Positions 10,861 through 22,782 of a stretch of DNA of 64,000 nucleotides are shown piece after piece. The stretch lies in contig NC_056765.1 of assembly GCF_018687715.1 (NCBI RefSeq), positions 25,999,129 to 26,063,128 of the forward strand, given 5' to 3'. This DNA is from Carya illinoinensis (lineage: Eukaryota; Streptophyta; Magnoliopsida; Fagales; Juglandaceae). Numbering within the stretch: position 1 is the stretch's first letter; every line of letters starts with the position of its first letter. A program made the translations under genes and the position numbers. The notes under the pieces were generated by a model. That model was not told where the DNA came from. It did not search any database and worked only from the letters and a program-made list of their open reading frames with translations.

Positions 10861-12872
10861 TGGGGACAATGCTCCATGGATATTCCTCTGGCTGCATAGG
10901 TCGTCCCTCCTTGAAGTAATTCACTTGAGCTATATCTGCATCAAAATTTATGGTTTTAGGAGATGAAATCGTAATGAGACTACCAAGGTGAGATTTCCAG
11001 GAAATTTTATTAAGCTAAAACCCAAAATAGTACTAACAATGTAAGACAATGACGATGAATATGAATGCATAAGCTTTATCTAAATAAAAATTTAAACCAC
11101 ATATATCATAAGCATACTGAGGAAAAAATCGTCCAAGTAAAACAACATAGTCATGAACCATCGTAAACCTTATCGAGCATCTAGTGGCCAAATAGATCGT
11201 AAACATCTCATAACATATGATATAATTTTTCAAACCACGGGTCTGAATCAACACATGGAATCGCTCCACTGAAACAACACGAGGAATTGTTCTACCCAAG
11301 CAATACGGGGAATCTCTCAACCTGAGTCAACACAGGGAACCTCTTCACCAAATCAATACATGGAATCTCTCTATCACATCAATGTAAGGAATATTTCAAT
11401 CTGTGTCAATATGTGGAATCTCTTCACCACATCAACACAAGGAGTTTCTCGACTTGAATCAACATGTTGAATACTTCCACCACTCACACCCATTTTGGTT
11501 TATTAACGCATGTCACTATGGCTCCCAATCATTGGTCGTACACACACCTTGGCTCCTTTCACCACACCATAGGTAATGACTAAGCAAATGATTTCGTAAC
11601 AAGTGATGCCCAGTTCCTCACTCTATAAATTGATGTCCAAGCATTCTTAGCCTCAGTTAGTAGAGAGGCAACAACGTCAACCCAAAAGTGTTACCATCTC
11701 ACCTGATTCCTTTGTTACCCGGTGACAACCCAAGGGATGTTACTCAATTCTTAAGTACTTTTGAGTAATTAGAGAAGTTCCACTGAAAGAATACCCCATC
11801 GCAACTTGAAATGCTTGATACACACACATACACACCCAAAACTCCTCTTGAAATCAATACATTAAGTACTTTGATATCACATTATGAAAGTATAATAATT
11901 GTAATGAGAAAACATGCACTTTTAGGAGAGAAAGATTCTAAGAAGTAGAAGATGAATACCTTGAACATACCCACCCACAAACATTTACCCCACATTACTA
12001 GTATCGTCATAGGAGTGAACCTACCTAAAAAGTGAATTAACACTAATTGTTGCATGGAAGTCACTAAATTTCTTCTCGTTGAAGACCTAAAGCTTAGCTT
12101 CCTTCTCCGTGAAATTCAAAATAAAGGGAAAGAAAAAAGAGTTTATTGGAACACTTAGAGATCTCAAGAATGAGATGAAGACTATTAGCAAAATATCTAT
12201 ATTCCCCTAATGTCTAAATACAATTTTGATAGCTCTCATCTCTTATCGATAATAGGAAAAGTCGTTAATTTCGGTCGTCCCTATATACGCTAGATAGAAG
12301 AATGGTAGAGACCGAGTAGATTGATGGAACAAGTCTAGCACGTTCCTACAGCTTGCCTTAGAAATGGACACGCAGTCTGGCCTTAATGAAAATCGCCCAT
12401 ATGGCATTAAGCTTTACTTGCGTGGTCAAATGTATGGTTTGGGAATCCATATTCCTCTTTTCCCTTGCAGGCTTTTGTTGAGACGTCATTGTTGGAGTAC
12501 AAGCCGTGATAAACCGCCAGCTACATTCTGAGCATTGATTTGCTATTTCTATATTGTGTTGTCTATTGCTCGCCCTAAACTACTTCTACATTACATGTTG
12601 CTCGCTTGAAGGTCTCGGTTCCCTTTGGGTCTACTCACTTTAGGTATCATTAGCACACCCTTTGCTAGCCCAATATAGAACATGTATCCCTTTGGTCACC
12701 TTTTTGGTTGCTAAGCCAATGTGACATTCGACTTGCTCACATGTGCTTCTTGTCCTGTGTCTTTGCTCACCTAACTTCCATCTTCATTGTTCCATTTAGC
12801 CATATCATTGTTAGTACATTACTAGTCATTCTCACCAGTCATGCATCCTTTTGATTAGGCAAGGGCCTCACA
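10861..12872 (-). repeat. 3' LTR of gypsy-3 (left end uncertain)
   Basis: Right boundary at 12,872: on the minus strand a polypurine tract (AAGGGGGGAAGGA) is followed at once by TGTGAGGCCC, the classic LTR start. The block at 11,620-11,830 (CCGGTGACAACCCAAGGGAT, then TACACACACATACACACCC) matches the gypsy-1 LTR at 2,960-3,140 in the same orientation. Further left, 10,861-10,960 weakly resembles gypsy-1 LTR 2,470-2,570. The left end could not be fixed and may extend toward 10,740. Confidence 0.65.
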
Positions 12873-12888
12873 TCCTTCCCCCCTTAAC
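12873..12888 (-). other. Polypurine tract of gypsy-3
   Basis: The minus strand reads TTAAGGGGGGAAGGA immediately before the LTR start at 12,872. It would prime plus-strand DNA synthesis. It confirms that 10,861-12,872 is the 3' LTR of the element whose pol lies to the right. Confidence 0.8.
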
Positions 12889-12942
12889 AAGGATGACTAT
12901 CATATGTCATAGAAGCATAGTAGATGCTTCGGGGGTAGAACC

Positions 12943-13340
12943 TTAGGTGAGGTCCTCATTATAATTGACAGGTTTGGTGGTTGATAGAGAGGGTACATTC
13001 ACCTCCTTGAACACCTCCATATCTAACCCTCCTGTCACTAGAATAATTCTTCCTCTTGTGTTAGTTGTCGACTTCTTTGCATCATACCCTAACTTCTCCA
13101 TTAGATTCTATGACGTTGGTTTCCAATGTAATCCCTCCTTCACATTCTCCCTAGAACTCTCATTCCTAAGTCGATTCTCTCACTTCATGTGGTCTCGCTT
13201 ATTAGGTGAAGACGATTTCGTTAGGATAGTCCAGGACTATTGCGATGTCTCACAATCATGGCCATCACTTGTTAATGCTTTTCATTGGCTCATTGTTGTT
13301 CCTCTAACAAGCCCACTGCTTCACACATTTTACTATGAAT
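12943..13340 (-). pseudogene. Possible extra reading frame between chromodomain and PPT of gypsy-3
   Basis: Read on the minus strand from about 13,270 to a stop at 12,943, one frame is broken by only three stops (including 13,108-13,110). It gives a stretch of 54 codons without a stop (KLGYDAKKSTTNTRGRIILV and on). It occupies the same place as the extra ORF of gypsy-2 (38,589-39,113), but the two do not clearly match in sequence. It may be chance open sequence. Confidence 0.25.
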
Positions 13341-13564
13341 CATCTGATCACTTTTAGTGGTGGAACAGCTTTCTACGTCATTCTCTTTGCCCTAACCATG
13401 GCGATGTCTCTCCAAAACCTTAAAGGGTGGTACAACTGTATTGAATGGGCTTGGTACATATTTATGGTTGCATGCCAACTAGTCAAATGGCCTTAATGCA
13501 CTTAATGTGTATAACTACCAATAATGGCATAAATGCCTTCTTTAAATTGCATAACTACCTTGTC

Positions 13565-15250
13565 ATTGGAATTTGAATAAGTATGAATATTGTTCTCTCA
13601 TGATTTTTTCACTTTCCAATATGAACTCTTGGACTTCTCGGCTTCCTCACAACATCTTTATCATGGGTATTATATTGGACCGTAGCCTTTGTTCCTTCCA
13701 ATACAATATTTGTATTGGTGTTTCCTGATAGGTAAGGTTTGGTTGTAATTGGATCTCGCCTAGGTTAATTATTCAGGGTGCCTAATTTTTGAAACTTTTC
13801 CTCAAAGAAATGATGTGAAACACATCATGCATCTCTTTAGCTCAACTGGTAGTGCAATTTTCTGGACCACCAGGCCCACCTTCTCCATCACCTAATTAGG
13901 CCCAACATACCTTAGACTGAGCTTTCCTTTTTGCCCTAATTGTTTCATGCCCTTCATGGGTGACACCTAAATATACACCTAATTGTCTCCCTTGAAGGTC
14001 AAGTCTCTTTTTCTATTGTCCACATAACTCTTCTATCAACTTTGTGCCGTTGCCATTTTTCCTCGTATGACCTTGACTTGATTTTTCATCTTTTGGATCA
14101 GCTCTGGCCAACGAGCCTATCGTCTCCATCTTTATCCCAGCATAATGGAAATCTACACTTCCTTCCATACAAGGCCTCATAAGGTGCCATTTGAATAGTC
14201 TTCTAATAGATGTTGTTGTACGCGAACTCGATGAGGGCTATATGATTCTTCAACCTTTGAATTCCAAGGTACACTCTGTCAGCATGTCCTCTAGGGTCTA
14301 GGTAGTTGGTTCTGATTGACCATCTATTTGCGAGTAATAAGCACTACTAAAACTCAATTTGGTGCCCGTCGTTGCTTGTAAACACTATTTTCCTTAGATA
14401 CAGTCAAGTTAACTTCCCTAAGGAGTTCGTGTTAGTAATTGGAAGAAAACAAACACTCTTGGTAAGCCTATCCACAATCACTCATGCTAATATCTTCCCA
14501 CTTGGTGTCCTTGGCAACCTAACTACAAAATCCATGGCAGTATCATCGAATTTCTCCTCTACGATTAGCAAGGGTTGAACATTCCTTGTAGGTCTATGAT
14601 GTTTAGCTTCAACTAGTCTACATGTGGAACATCTTTAAATAAAGTAAGCGATGTCCTGCTTAATTCCTTTCCAGCAAAATGTTTTTTTCAAATCTTGGTA
14701 CATCTTTGTGCTCCTTAGATATACCAAGTAAGGCGCTGGATGGACCTCAACAAGTATCCTTTCATTAATCTATGAATTTGTCAAGATCACTCTTTAGTCC
14801 TTATATAGTATGTTCCTCTCGCCTTCCTGACCCTTCGCTAAATGTCCAACAATTTCAATCCTGTCTTTGTTGCACCTTTAGCTCATCACAGTCTGTCACC
14901 TTCACTTCCTGTATTAAGGAGATAACTTCCTCTTGTTATGATCTTCCAAGCAGTAGCCTCTTAATTCCACTATGGAGAGAATCCATCTCAGAAGATCCAA
15001 CTATATCCTTCGCCTGATATTTCTGACTTAGTGCATCAGTAACCAAATTGGTTTTTCCCAAATGATACTTGATCTCACATTGGTAGTCACTTATTGTTTC
15101 TAGCCACCTCTTTTGTCACATATTAAGGTTCCTTTGGGTGAAGAGATCTTACAAGCTCTTGTGGTCTGTATATACCTCACATGTTCTGCAATATAGATAA
15201 TGCCACCAAATCTTCAAACTGGAGACCACTACAGCAAGTTCCAAATCATG
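13565..15250 (-). pseudogene. gypsy-3 pol: RNase H, integrase and chromodomain, degenerate
   Basis: C-terminal half of a chromovirus Pol on the minus strand, full of stops and shifts. From right to left: RNase H ([10 protein letters not shown], 15,149-15,180); the block after RNase H (RWLETISDYQCEIKYHLG, about 15,040-15,110); the integrase region (CRLVEAKHHRPTRNVQPL near 14,575-14,630, then DFVVRLPRTPSGK, AYNNIY and LYGRKC-like blocks down to about 14,130); the integrase C-terminus (DVFHI-like near 13,815). Last is a chromodomain (YQETPIQILYWKEQRLR ... EKIMREQYSYLF, 13,735-13,570). The chromodomain places it with the Tekay/Del chromoviruses, whose integrase tail is thought to direct insertion to particular chromatin. 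The hAT insertion at 15,259 separates this part from RT. Confidence 0.85.
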
Positions 15251-15258
15251 GGTAAGGT
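15251..15258. repeat. 8 bp target site duplication, left copy (hAT)
   Basis: GGTAAGGT directly left of the element, repeated exactly at 20,273-20,280. Eight base pairs is the hallmark of hAT transposition. Confidence 0.95.
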
Positions 15259-15859
15259 TAGGGGTGGGCTCCGAGGAGTTGGAGGAAATCCAATTGGAGT
15301 TTGAAATTCCGATCAGAGTATATTTGGGCTTTGGCCCACCTCCGACTCCGAAGGGCCACCTCCGAAGGTCCATACGCAATACTAGCCCAACTACCTAAAT
15401 AACATAAATACAAATGACATTGATTAAACAGTCATACATTACAAAACCAAAGAGTAGTAAATTAGTAATTAAACACTAACAAAGTCTTGATTCTTGAATA
15501 TTGAGAAAGGAAAAAAGTCTTAATTCTTGAAGTTGAAGCCAATAGCCACTACCATTCGGCATTTGTTCTCATACTATTTTATCTGCAAAATAATACATAT
15601 GAAAATATTTAAAAAAAATATAGTATGAATTATGAAATGGTCAATAATTTTTTAAATGATTTAAAAATACTAATCTAGTACCTGAATAACATCACTCATC
15701 CATGTAACTTATAACTCATCTGCAATTATCACTCATCTGCAACTATGTTAGGGTTCACGAGTAGGTCTACAAAATCATAAAAATTAGAAGTTAAATAATT
15801 AAAACATTACAAATATTTAAATTATCATTTAAAAGCATATAAACTATAAATTTACCTGA

Positions 15860-18102
15860 TTCAAGCCTATAGTTCTCGGGATCAATGATATCTACTCCAA
15901 TGGGCATTTCACATAGCCAGTTCTGTGTACAAATGAGGGCTTCCATAGTTTAAGCTGATAATGAACTTCGATAACCATCTAACACACGACCTCCAGTGCT
16001 AAACGCCGACTCAGAGGCAACCGCAATGATAGGAATAGCCAACAAATCTCGAGCTATTTGGAAAAGAATAGGAAACTTAGTGGAATGAACCTTCCACGAA
16101 GTTAATAACTGAAATACATCACTAGGTGGCTCGACATCTTCCATCAAATAGAGGTCAACCTCAGATCTACACTGCATTATATTCCTCGATGCATGCCTTT
16201 GATGATATCGCTGCACCAATGGTGATGAAAGAGCTGCAGCAGAAGCAGTGTAATCTCCGAAAGATGTCGAACTGGTCGGGTGTGAGGAGCTACGGCTATC
16301 GCCTGCTGGAGTGGGATGACTATTATTGTTGTAGTGGCCATCTAAGTCATCAATATCCTTTCTCAGCTCTCTAATAAACTCTTCAGCCTTCTCTTCCCCA
16401 AGGATGTCAATAAAGAAAAATTGTATAATTTTCAATTTATATCAGGGGTCAAGGATTGCAGCCACAAGTAATAATCTATTTATCTTCATAATATCCCCCC
16501 AATATTTTTTATATTTTGATTTCATCCTGATAGCCGTAGCAAATAACAATCCCTCACTATTAGCATAACTCTGTTGCAAGTATTCATGAATCCTTGAAAG
16601 CTCGTTGAAGTACAAGTTCGCGGTACAATATTTGGATCCAGATATCCGCATAGTTGTATCATAAAATAACTTCAAAAAATCAATGAAAGACTTCACACGA
16701 TCCCAATCAACTGCATCCGGTGCACTGAGTCCCCTTCTCCCCCAATAGACTCCATCAAAGCATACTTCAGACCCCCATCCTCGACCTCCATTCACTGGAT
16801 CGCTCTTTCGTACTTCTGCGCCACCGCCAACATCATATATGTGGAGTTCCATTGAGTCGGAACGTCCAAGCACAACATGGCGAGACATGGAATCTGAAGT
16901 TGTTATGCTATCGTCTTAAACTTGCCAAGCCTTTGGGGGGAAGTCCTCACATATCTCACAATGTTACAGACTTTGGTAATTGAATCATCAACCTCTTTCA
17001 ACCCCTCTGAAACAATGAGGTTGATGATATGAGCACAACATCGGACATGTATAAACTCGTGTCCACGAATGATATCTTCTTTTACCATTGTATTCCTCTT
17101 GAACCACTCAATTGCAATATCATTGGCACTGGCATTGTTAACTGTGATACAACATTTTTTAATTCCCCAGTCTTGAATACAATCATCCATTATTGCACCA
17201 ATGGATGCACCATTGGGATCAACAATCTCTTTAAATCCAATTATTCGTTTATGCAGTGTCTACTCACTGTCAATAAAATGGGTTGTGATACACATGTAGC
17301 CCACATTTTGTATGGACATCCATGTATCAGTGGTGAATGACACTCTCTGGCCAATCTGAGAAAACATCTCCTTCATTTCCGTCTTCTCCTTCAAATGCCT
17401 CTTTAAACAATCACACATAATTGTATACCGTGAAGGCATGGGAAAACATGGCTCAAGACAGCGCACAAATTTGTTGAAGCCTTTCTTGTCAACTGTGGTA
17501 AAAGGCATCTCATCAGTAATGATCATCTCTGCAAATAATTCCCACAACATCTTCTCACTATATTGAGGGATTATAAGCTTCTTAACATGTGATCCGCCAG
17601 CATCAGTTGCCATTTGAGTTTTGTAACTCAGCTTGGTTTAATCAGTACCAGTGGCTGTTAATCCCTTCAGAATCTTATACTGCTGGAAACCAGTAAGATG
17701 TGCTATCAATACACTGGTGCCTTGCTTCTTCGAATGGTAACTACAAAGTTGCCCACAATGGTTACATCTTGCTTAAGAGTTCATATGATCGCCAGGAATT
17801 TTAGTGAAATGTTCCCACGTCCACGACCGTTTTTTAGAAGGCCGTGGTGGTTGATCTTGCTCAATGGGCACATCTGTCATCTCCTCCTCTTCATTGAACA
17901 TATCTTCATCTTTTCACTTTATATCTACTGGGGGTCAACTAGATGCACAGGAAGTAGCTGCTCTAGATGCTGGTCTAGATGCAGCCCTAAATGGGGCTCT
18001 AAGGGTGGAAGTACACGCCCTCATCGGGGTGGAAGCCTCCACCGGTGTAGGAGCACTAACCTTGTCTCCACAATCTCTACTTCCACTAGCAGTAGAATCC
18101 AT
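15860..18102 (-). pseudogene. hAT transposase (BED zinc finger, RICESLEEPER-like), degenerate
   Basis: Transposase of the surrounding element; it would bind the TIRs and cut and paste the DNA. Minus strand, ATG at 18,102 (MDSTASGSRDCGDKV). The BED zinc finger follows (WEHFTKIPG, a stop, then CNHCGQ and KKQGTSVLIAHL, 17,830-17,690). The next part reads RYTIMCDCLK and VSFTTDTWMS (17,613-17,260). Then come the catalytic-domain blocks ITVNNASANDIAIEWF and RCCAHIINLIVSEGL (17,190-16,903), DVPTQWNSTYMML (about 16,870-16,820), and a frameshift near 16,720. The region around 16,700-16,450 (SKYCTANLYFNELSRIHEYL) follows. The C-terminal dimerisation domain is well kept (FPILFQIARDLLAIP, VASESAFSTGGRVLD, 16,080-15,960). 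A stop at about 15,950 precedes the last conserved block, ALICTQNWL. Several stops make it inactive. Introns between blocks are possible and were not resolved. Confidence 0.88.
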
Positions 18103-18321
18103 GCTATTTGAAATTAAAGAACCTGAAAAATTAAATTAAAAGCAGGAAGTTAGTTGCTAAAATAAAAAAATGTAAATACCATAAATAAAATAAAATTAGA
18201 GCAAGTAAGTATATGCTCTTAATTAAATCCAAGTTGTTGGTTTCTTTAAGCAAATAACTAATATTGAATAGTTGTGAATAAGTAATTACCATTATTTTAA
18301 ATAGTTGTGAATAAGTAATTA

Positions 18322-18341
18322 ACTATATATATATATATATA
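18322..18341. repeat. (TA)n microsatellite
   Basis: Run of TA dinucleotides inside the hAT element, upstream of the transposase. Confidence 0.85.
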
Positions 18342-18445
18342 GAAATGCCACAGTCATTTCCATAGAATTTGTGTGTATGTATAGATTGCATATGTACAAT
18401 ATATAAAGTTTGGCCTATTAATTAACACATGCACATATATGTGTG

Positions 18446-18535
18446 TTATATATGATATATAAATATATAAAGTTTATTTATATGATATATAAATATATAA
18501 TTTTATTTATATGATATATAAATATATAAATATGC
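18446..18535. repeat. Tandem repeat, about 32 bp unit, three copies
   Basis: TATATGATATATAAATATAT followed by AAAGTTTATT or AATTTTATTT recurs three times in a row. AT-only and imperfect; lies in the hAT 5' region. Confidence 0.8.
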
Positions 18536-19310
18536 AATGCAATGGGATAGCAGAATTGTAGACCATGAAAATGGACCTCTGGAAAGAGAGAAGATTTTGG
18601 TGGCAGTAAAGCAGAATTGGACAGCTCCAGCCCCTGACCAAAATCAATAGGGAACCAAAAGCGTTTCATAAATAATATGACTTCAATTTTCTTTACATTT
18701 TTCTGTTAATAATTTTCATCAGAAGCTGATTCTTTGGCACCCATTGGGGAAAGTAAATGTATTCACATGCAGGAGCATACAGAAAATAAGCCTTGGCGGT
18801 GAGCCCAATATTCTCCAAGACTTTGAAAGAGGGGGGCGAGATTGTCTCAGAGAGTTCTAACGACAAGAGGTGGAAGATTTTGGAAGAATTTGAGTTGCTT
18901 CCCCAAATATTTGAATTTGGACGGGGTTACTTTTAGGCTCTGAATACAAGTCAATTGATTTTGCAAATGGCATGTAAACTCACCCAACAAACAAATCTTA
19001 CATTATTCATTGTATATGCATGCATGTAGCTAGGCATATCTATAGCAAGCTAACTACTAGGATTTATTTATTTCTGATGATCAGTTTCCTTCCTTTTTAT
19101 TTTTTATTTTTTATTTTTTTCTGTTCCAATGATGGAGATCATTATATAGATGATATGTATGACTTTGTGAACAAGGCAATAGGACTGAACAAATTATGGG
19201 CAGACAGTATAGGATTCATGACTTGCATGCTTTGCCTCCTTTGGGCATAATTATGGTTTATTTGTATATATATCAGTTAGTATGTGTGTGTATATACCCA
19301 CTCAGTGTCA

Positions 19311-19312
<2 letters not shown>

Positions 19313-19343
<31 letters not shown>
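19313..19343. repeat. (GT)n microsatellite
   Basis: About 15 GT units inside the hAT element (19,315-19,341). The Val-Cys-rich frame over it is a repeat artefact. Confidence 0.9.
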
Positions 19344-19346
<3 letters not shown>

Positions 19347-19990
19347 CATATATAAATATTTTGTTTGGTAATGTTGACAAAGAGACAGATTTTAAGAGGA
19401 AGAATATAAACAAGTCAAAATTGATTTTTGTTTAAGAAACTAGTTTTGAAACAAAAGCTAAATGACCCTGGATTGAATTTAAAAGTGATTTAAGCCTTGT
19501 TCGAAGTGATTCCGAACGAAAAATCATTGGTTTTTTCTCAGAGACATTTTCACAAACACATTCCGTTCACTGTCCAACCACAAATACCATGATAAAATTT
19601 AACACATATTCACACCATGATACAAACATATTCCTAATTTCCTACAATCTACACAATCCAAAATCAATAGCCATATAGTTATACAAATTCACAGAATATA
19701 AATCCACAATCTCTGATTCTCTACTAAAAGGCATGAATTTAAATCCCAAAACTTACCCGTTGATGGCAGCATGAACTGTGAATATGGCAGCGTGACGACG
19801 ACAACCTGGTGGCTAGTTGGGCCGTTAGGCATGCAAGCTTGCGATGGTGCACCGTGAGCCGTGCGAGTCAGCGACGGTGTGTGTGAGAGACGAAGAGAGT
19901 GTTGTGGACTGTGAGTGCCTAAATGCCGAGTGGTGCGAGACTGATGCAAGAAGAAAGGGCTCAAGCAGTTTGGCCCTCACTGAGCAAAAC

Positions 19991-20081
19991 GACGTCGTTC
20001 CTATTTAATTGGAACGGCGTCATTTAAGATAATAAAGAAGTAAAATAAACATTAAACACAGATGCAAAACGACATCTGTGT
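19991..20081. repeat. Two hairpins near the right end of the hAT element
   Basis: GACGTCGTTCC (19,991-20,001) pairs with GGAACGGCGTC (20,011-20,021) with one mismatch. ACACAGATG (20,056-20,064) pairs perfectly with CATCTGTGT (20,073-20,081). They lie about 200-280 bp from the terminus, where hAT elements carry subterminal protein-binding repeats. Confidence 0.7.
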
Positions 20082-20272
20082 AAATTATTAAAAAATAATC
20101 AGAGTTCAGAGTTCAGAGCCATGTTTGACTCCGACTCCGACTCCGAGTTCCGCTAAACTTGCGGAACCACTCCGATTTCTGACTTCGATTTCTGAAACTC
20201 CGACTCCGATATAGTTGGAGTTGGAGCAGAGGTTGGCTGGAGTAAAAAATTTTAGAAATCCGCCCACCCCTA

Positions 20273-20280
20273 GGTAAGGT
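20273..20280. repeat. 8 bp target site duplication, right copy (hAT)
   Basis: GGTAAGGT directly after the right TIR; exact match to 15,251-15,258. Confidence 0.95.
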
Positions 20281-21080
20281 AGTTCTTTTCATGATTGTTC
20301 AATTATCAGGAGATATAAGCCACCACTCTCCCTTCCTACATCAAAATGCATCTAAGCCCATAATTAGATGCATCACTTCCGGCGCTTGTTGGACCACACT
20401 AGAGCCATGGTCAACCCCTTCTTTAGCTCTTCGAAACTACTTTCACACCTTTCAATCCATACTAACTTGGCATGCTTCCTAATCAAAGTTGTTAGTGGAT
20501 TTGAAAATTTAGAAAATCCTTCCACAAATATTTAGTAGTACTCAGCAAGTCCCATAAAACCTCTAACTTCACAAACTATCATGGGGCACTGCCATTCTAC
20601 CACTGTTTCGATCTTGCTAGGGTCCACTGCAGCTCCATCTTGGAATATCACGTGACCTAGGAACTTAATATCTTCTAGCTAGAACTCACACTTGTTGAGT
20701 TTGGGAATGTTCATTTAACTTCCCTAGCATCAGTTGTAGGTGATTAATATGGTCATCTGAGCCTTTGGAGTAAACCAACATGTTGTCACATAATACACTA
20801 CAGAATTGTCCCAATATGGCCTAAACACTCTCTTCATGATATCCATGAATGCAATTGGTTCATTGGCCAATCCAAATGGCATCACCGTGATTTCAAACTA
20901 TCCATACCTTATCCTAAAATCTTTGATCCTTAGCTGGTGATACTGAGATCTAAAGTCAATCTTAGAAATTACTAATGTCCCTTGTAATTGATCGAACAAG
21001 TTGTTGATCTTGGGCAAGAGAGATTTGTTCTTTATAGTCACTTTATTCAATTCTCAATAATTAATGCACATCACTACAAT
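20281..21080 (-). pseudogene. gypsy-3 pol: reverse transcriptase, degenerate
   Basis: RT of gypsy-3 on the minus strand, continuing the frame family interrupted by the hAT element. Recognisable blocks from right to left: [20 protein letters not shown] (about 21,060-21,000), [18 protein letters not shown] (20,975-20,920), VMPFGLANEPIAFMDIM (20,885-20,835), CEFLGHVIFQDGAAVDPSK-type sequence (20,690-20,610), and RGFMGLAEYY (20,560-20,530). The catalytic box position (about 20,800) reads YYVTTC-like instead of FIDD, with stops nearby, so it is dead. Left of the box the sequence leads into the connection and RNase H region near 20,300. The right end breaks off at about 21,080; protease and gag of this element are missing. 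Confidence 0.85.
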
Positions 21081-21379
21081 TAATTCACAAGTAGATCTGC
21101 ACAAGATTTACAGATAAAAATTGAACAATGAATCCGATGTAAATAATCACTATTATATGGCATGAGATTTCTCTATTGAGCATGTAAATAATCACTATTA
21201 TATGGTATGAGATTTCTCCATTGAGAAATGATATATGCAATTCTAACGTATGCAAATTCCACACACTCACTTTGAAAAAAATAGTTGATGTAGAAACATT
21301 TAAAAAATTGAGTCTCCACTCTTTTCTCTCAACAGAGGACTGAGGTGGTGTCAAAATCTCCTTGCCAACTATTCACTGA
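21081..21379. repeat. Junction segment with a 45 bp tandem repeat
   Basis: Sequence between gypsy-3 RT and LINE-2. It contains two near-identical 45 bp units (21,137-21,181 and 21,182-21,220 onward; core TGTAAATAATCACTATTATA, then ATGAGATTTCTC). I see no coding sequence here. Confidence 0.75.
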
Positions 21380-21445
21380 GGGTGGAAGAAGGCAAGAATG
21401 TCCCGTTATTTGTTGTAGTGTAGCAAAATACAGAAGTTACAAGCA

Positions 21446-22700
21446 TTGTGGGGGAATCTCAAATTGAAAGAGAAGGAAGATACAACAATTGATTTGGAGA
21501 ATGATGCAACGCTGGAGGTTCAACTTAAGGGGGAACTGTGTCTGATTGGTAAAATTTGGATGGACAGATCCATTGGGAAGAATATTGTAGAAGCTATGGT
21601 GGCGAAGCTATGGAGGTTGAGTAAACAGGCAACGTTTACAGAACTCGGAACAAATGTATTTACAATTTCTTTTGCCAATCATGCTAATCATAAGCATGTA
21701 ATTTAAGGACGTCTATGGCTATTTGATAATCATATATTTGTGATTGATCCTTTTTATGGCTTTATCGAACCAAATTCTATGAAGTTTGATAAGGTAACTC
21801 TATTAGTGCATTCCATAATATGCCATTAGTGGGAATGAACAAGGATTGTGGTAAGAAGATAGGAGGCTCTCTGGGTGTGGTAGAATATGTGAATGTGGAG
21901 GAAGATAATGTGGCATGTGGCAATTTTTTTAGAGTAAAAGTCAGGTTGGATCTGTACAAGCCGTTGGCTAGAGGTAGAACAACTACATTGAATGGCATGA
22001 AGTATTGGATTCCAGTCCAGTATGATAAGTTGCCTCAGTTCTGTTTTGACTGTGGAAGAATATTGCATGAGAGTGGTGCGTGTGTGGTGGTGAAACAAGT
22101 AATCACAGTCCATTCTCAAATTGGGACGTGGTTGCCTGCTGGAATGGATGGTAGAAGACTACGTGCAGGTCCTTGGGGAAGAACCAATATGGTGGATAGC
22201 AGGGTGGTAGAGAGTGGTAGTGCGGCGGCTGATGGTGGCTCAATTCATTGTAACGTAAATGGTAATAGTTCTGGTGATATTCAAGAGGACATTGAAGAAG
22301 CTGTTAATAGCAAGAATATGTTAGCTACAGAAGGGGGGAGAATTGTTGTATGGAGATACGGGTAACTGTTAAGAATGCTAGGGTGGGGACTAATGGGAGT
22401 CGAGCAAGTGATGAATATTCAAAACTAGTAACAAATATGGGGGGAGTAACTAATGAAGTGGATCCAAGTCAAGGAGATCTACCAATTAGGACTGTCTTTC
22501 AGGGTGGAGTTATATCACAATCTTAGGCCCAATTACCAGCAGCTGCAGAGCTAGTCCAACACAATACAGGAGCATGGAAGAAACGTGCTCGTGTGCAAGG
22601 TACAATATCTACCCCTCTTGTTGAGATACATAGTGAGAAGAGAAATATAGATGGCAGTATAAGTGGTGTTGTAATTAAGAAATAGAAGTTTAAAGGAAAA
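21446..22700 (+). pseudogene. LINE-2 ORF1 (DUF4283-like domain and CCHC knuckle), degenerate
   Basis: RNA-binding, gag-like protein of plant LINEs. The N-terminal DUF4283-like domain reads LIGKIWMDRSIGKNIVEAM and WRLSKQATFTELGTNVF (21,540-21,670). A stop near 21,705 breaks it, and the frame resumes by 21,820. A second block, FRVKVRLDLYKPLARGR (21,928-21,980), follows. Then comes a zinc knuckle of form CX2CX4HX4C, CFDCGRILHESGAC (22,042-22,083), with all four ligands kept. The tail to about 22,690 is rich in Gly, Ser and Asn and ends in stops about 90 bp before ORF2. Confidence 0.82.
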
Positions 22701-22782
22701 GAGAAGCTGGGGAAGGGGCTTGTTGCACTATAACATGAATAGGTAGCGGCTGTGTAGCTATTATAAAGCCCTGTCGGGGCCA

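Larger units (their letters stand above)
15259..20272 (-). mobile_element. hAT DNA transposon (5,014 bp) with TIRs and TSD
   Basis: Terminal inverted repeats TAGGGGTGGGC (15,259) and GCCCACCCCTA (ending 20,272), flanked by exact GGTAAGGT duplications, inserted in the RNase H region of gypsy-3. Both subterminal regions carry repeated CTCCGAC/GGAGTT-type motifs (15,270-15,370 and 20,120-20,240), as hAT transposase-binding ends often do. Inside is a degenerate BED-finger transposase on the minus strand (15,860-18,102), followed by about 2.1 kb of non-coding 5' sequence. Removing the element and one TSD restores the gypsy-3 sequence, so it is younger than gypsy-3. Confidence 0.96.

Noticed and set aside
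12965..13357. 130-codon plus-strand frame
   Set aside because: It lies antisense to the 3' part of gypsy-3, has no recognisable domain and no supporting signals.
13829..13860. A-box-like TTAGCTCAACTGGTAGTGC, as a possible tRNA or SINE promoter
   Set aside because: It is the reverse complement of the gypsy-3 integrase C-terminus (LPVELKR region), and no B box is in place.
17698..18139. Plus-strand frames of 137 and 91 codons within the hAT element
   Set aside because: They are shadows of the minus-strand BED finger and N-terminus of the transposase.
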